Shown here: piece by piece, positions 5,823-5,859 of the stretch
Layout: each line of letters starts with the position of its first letter
Numbering within the stretch: position 1 is the stretch's first letter
NCBI GenBank assembly: GCA_021839095.1
Contig: JAKCBU010000082.1
Location: 1-5,859, forward strand
DNA: 5,859 nucleotides
Direction of reading: 5' to 3'
DNA from: Pseudomonadota bacterium
GTDB lineage: Bacteria; Pseudomonadota; Gammaproteobacteria; Acidithiobacillales; Acidithiobacillaceae
Notes under the pieces: model-generated
Told to the model about the DNA's origin: nothing
The model's database searches: none
What the model saw: only the letters and a program-made list of their open reading frames with translations
Program-made: the position numbers and the translations under genes

Positions 5823-5849
5823 AATATATGGACCGCATCGCCGGGATGC
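5823..5849 (-). promoter_or_regulatory. Possible -10 box and inverted repeat upstream of pdhA
   Basis: TATATT (5828-5823, minus strand) matches the -10 consensus at five of six positions, but no good -35 is seen 16-18 bp upstream. Just upstream is GCATC (5835-5839) with GATGC (5845-5849), a 5-bp inverted repeat with a 5-nt spacer, which could be an operator half-site pair or the end of an upstream gene's hairpin. A promoter here would give a very short leader. The window edge prevents a firmer call. Confidence 0.2.
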
Positions 5850-5859
5850 AGAGATCGGA

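Noticed and set aside
5807..5859. A coding extension of pdhA upstream to the window edge
   Set aside because: The frame has no stop up to 5859, but the residues do not resemble an E1 alpha N-terminus, and the Shine-Dalgarno supports the ATG at 5806.

Overview
The window looks like a chromosomal segment of a moderately GC-rich proteobacterium. It carries a central-carbon gene cluster in which every supported gene lies on the minus strand. The ErpA protein is very close to the beta/gammaproteobacterial type. The general look, a PDH with a split E1 beside a citrate synthase, reminds me of Acidithiobacillus-like chemolithoautotrophs. That genus-level guess comes from pattern memory and is not proven by the sequence.

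Read in the direction of transcription (right to left), the layout is as follows. (1) pdhA, E1 alpha of pyruvate dehydrogenase, 5806-4820. (2) pdhB, E1 beta, 4832-3852, overlapping pdhA by 13 nt and translated from a strong Shine-Dalgarno inside pdhA. (3) A 101-nt gap with a GC-rich hairpin. (4) A single 993-codon gene, 3750-769, that joins two near-identical lipoyl domains, an E1/E3-binding domain, a full E2 acyltransferase domain and a full-length E3 dihydrolipoamide dehydrogenase in one polypeptide. (5) A 160-nt gap with a candidate sigma-70 promoter. (6) erpA, an A-type Fe-S carrier, 608-237, followed by a clear rho-independent terminator at 206-178. (7) A leader with interleaved inverted repeats and a good Shine-Dalgarno, then the first 30 codons of a citrate synthase gene that runs off the left edge.

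Together the three PDH genes encode all catalytic steps of pyruvate to acetyl-CoA. The downstream citrate synthase would use that acetyl-CoA. ErpA supplies Fe-S clusters; in enterobacteria this carrier class supports Fe-S enzymes, plausibly including lipoate synthase and aconitase in this pathway. That last link is inference.

The most unusual item is the E2-E3 fusion. It also has an Asn in place of the usual Asp in the E2 HxxxDG catalytic motif, an atypical E3 redox loop (CLWRGC), and lacks the free hydrophobic E2 C-terminus that normally helps build the cubic core. There is no sign of mobile elements, CRISPR, tRNA or rRNA. The long plus-strand open frames are shadows of the minus-strand genes.
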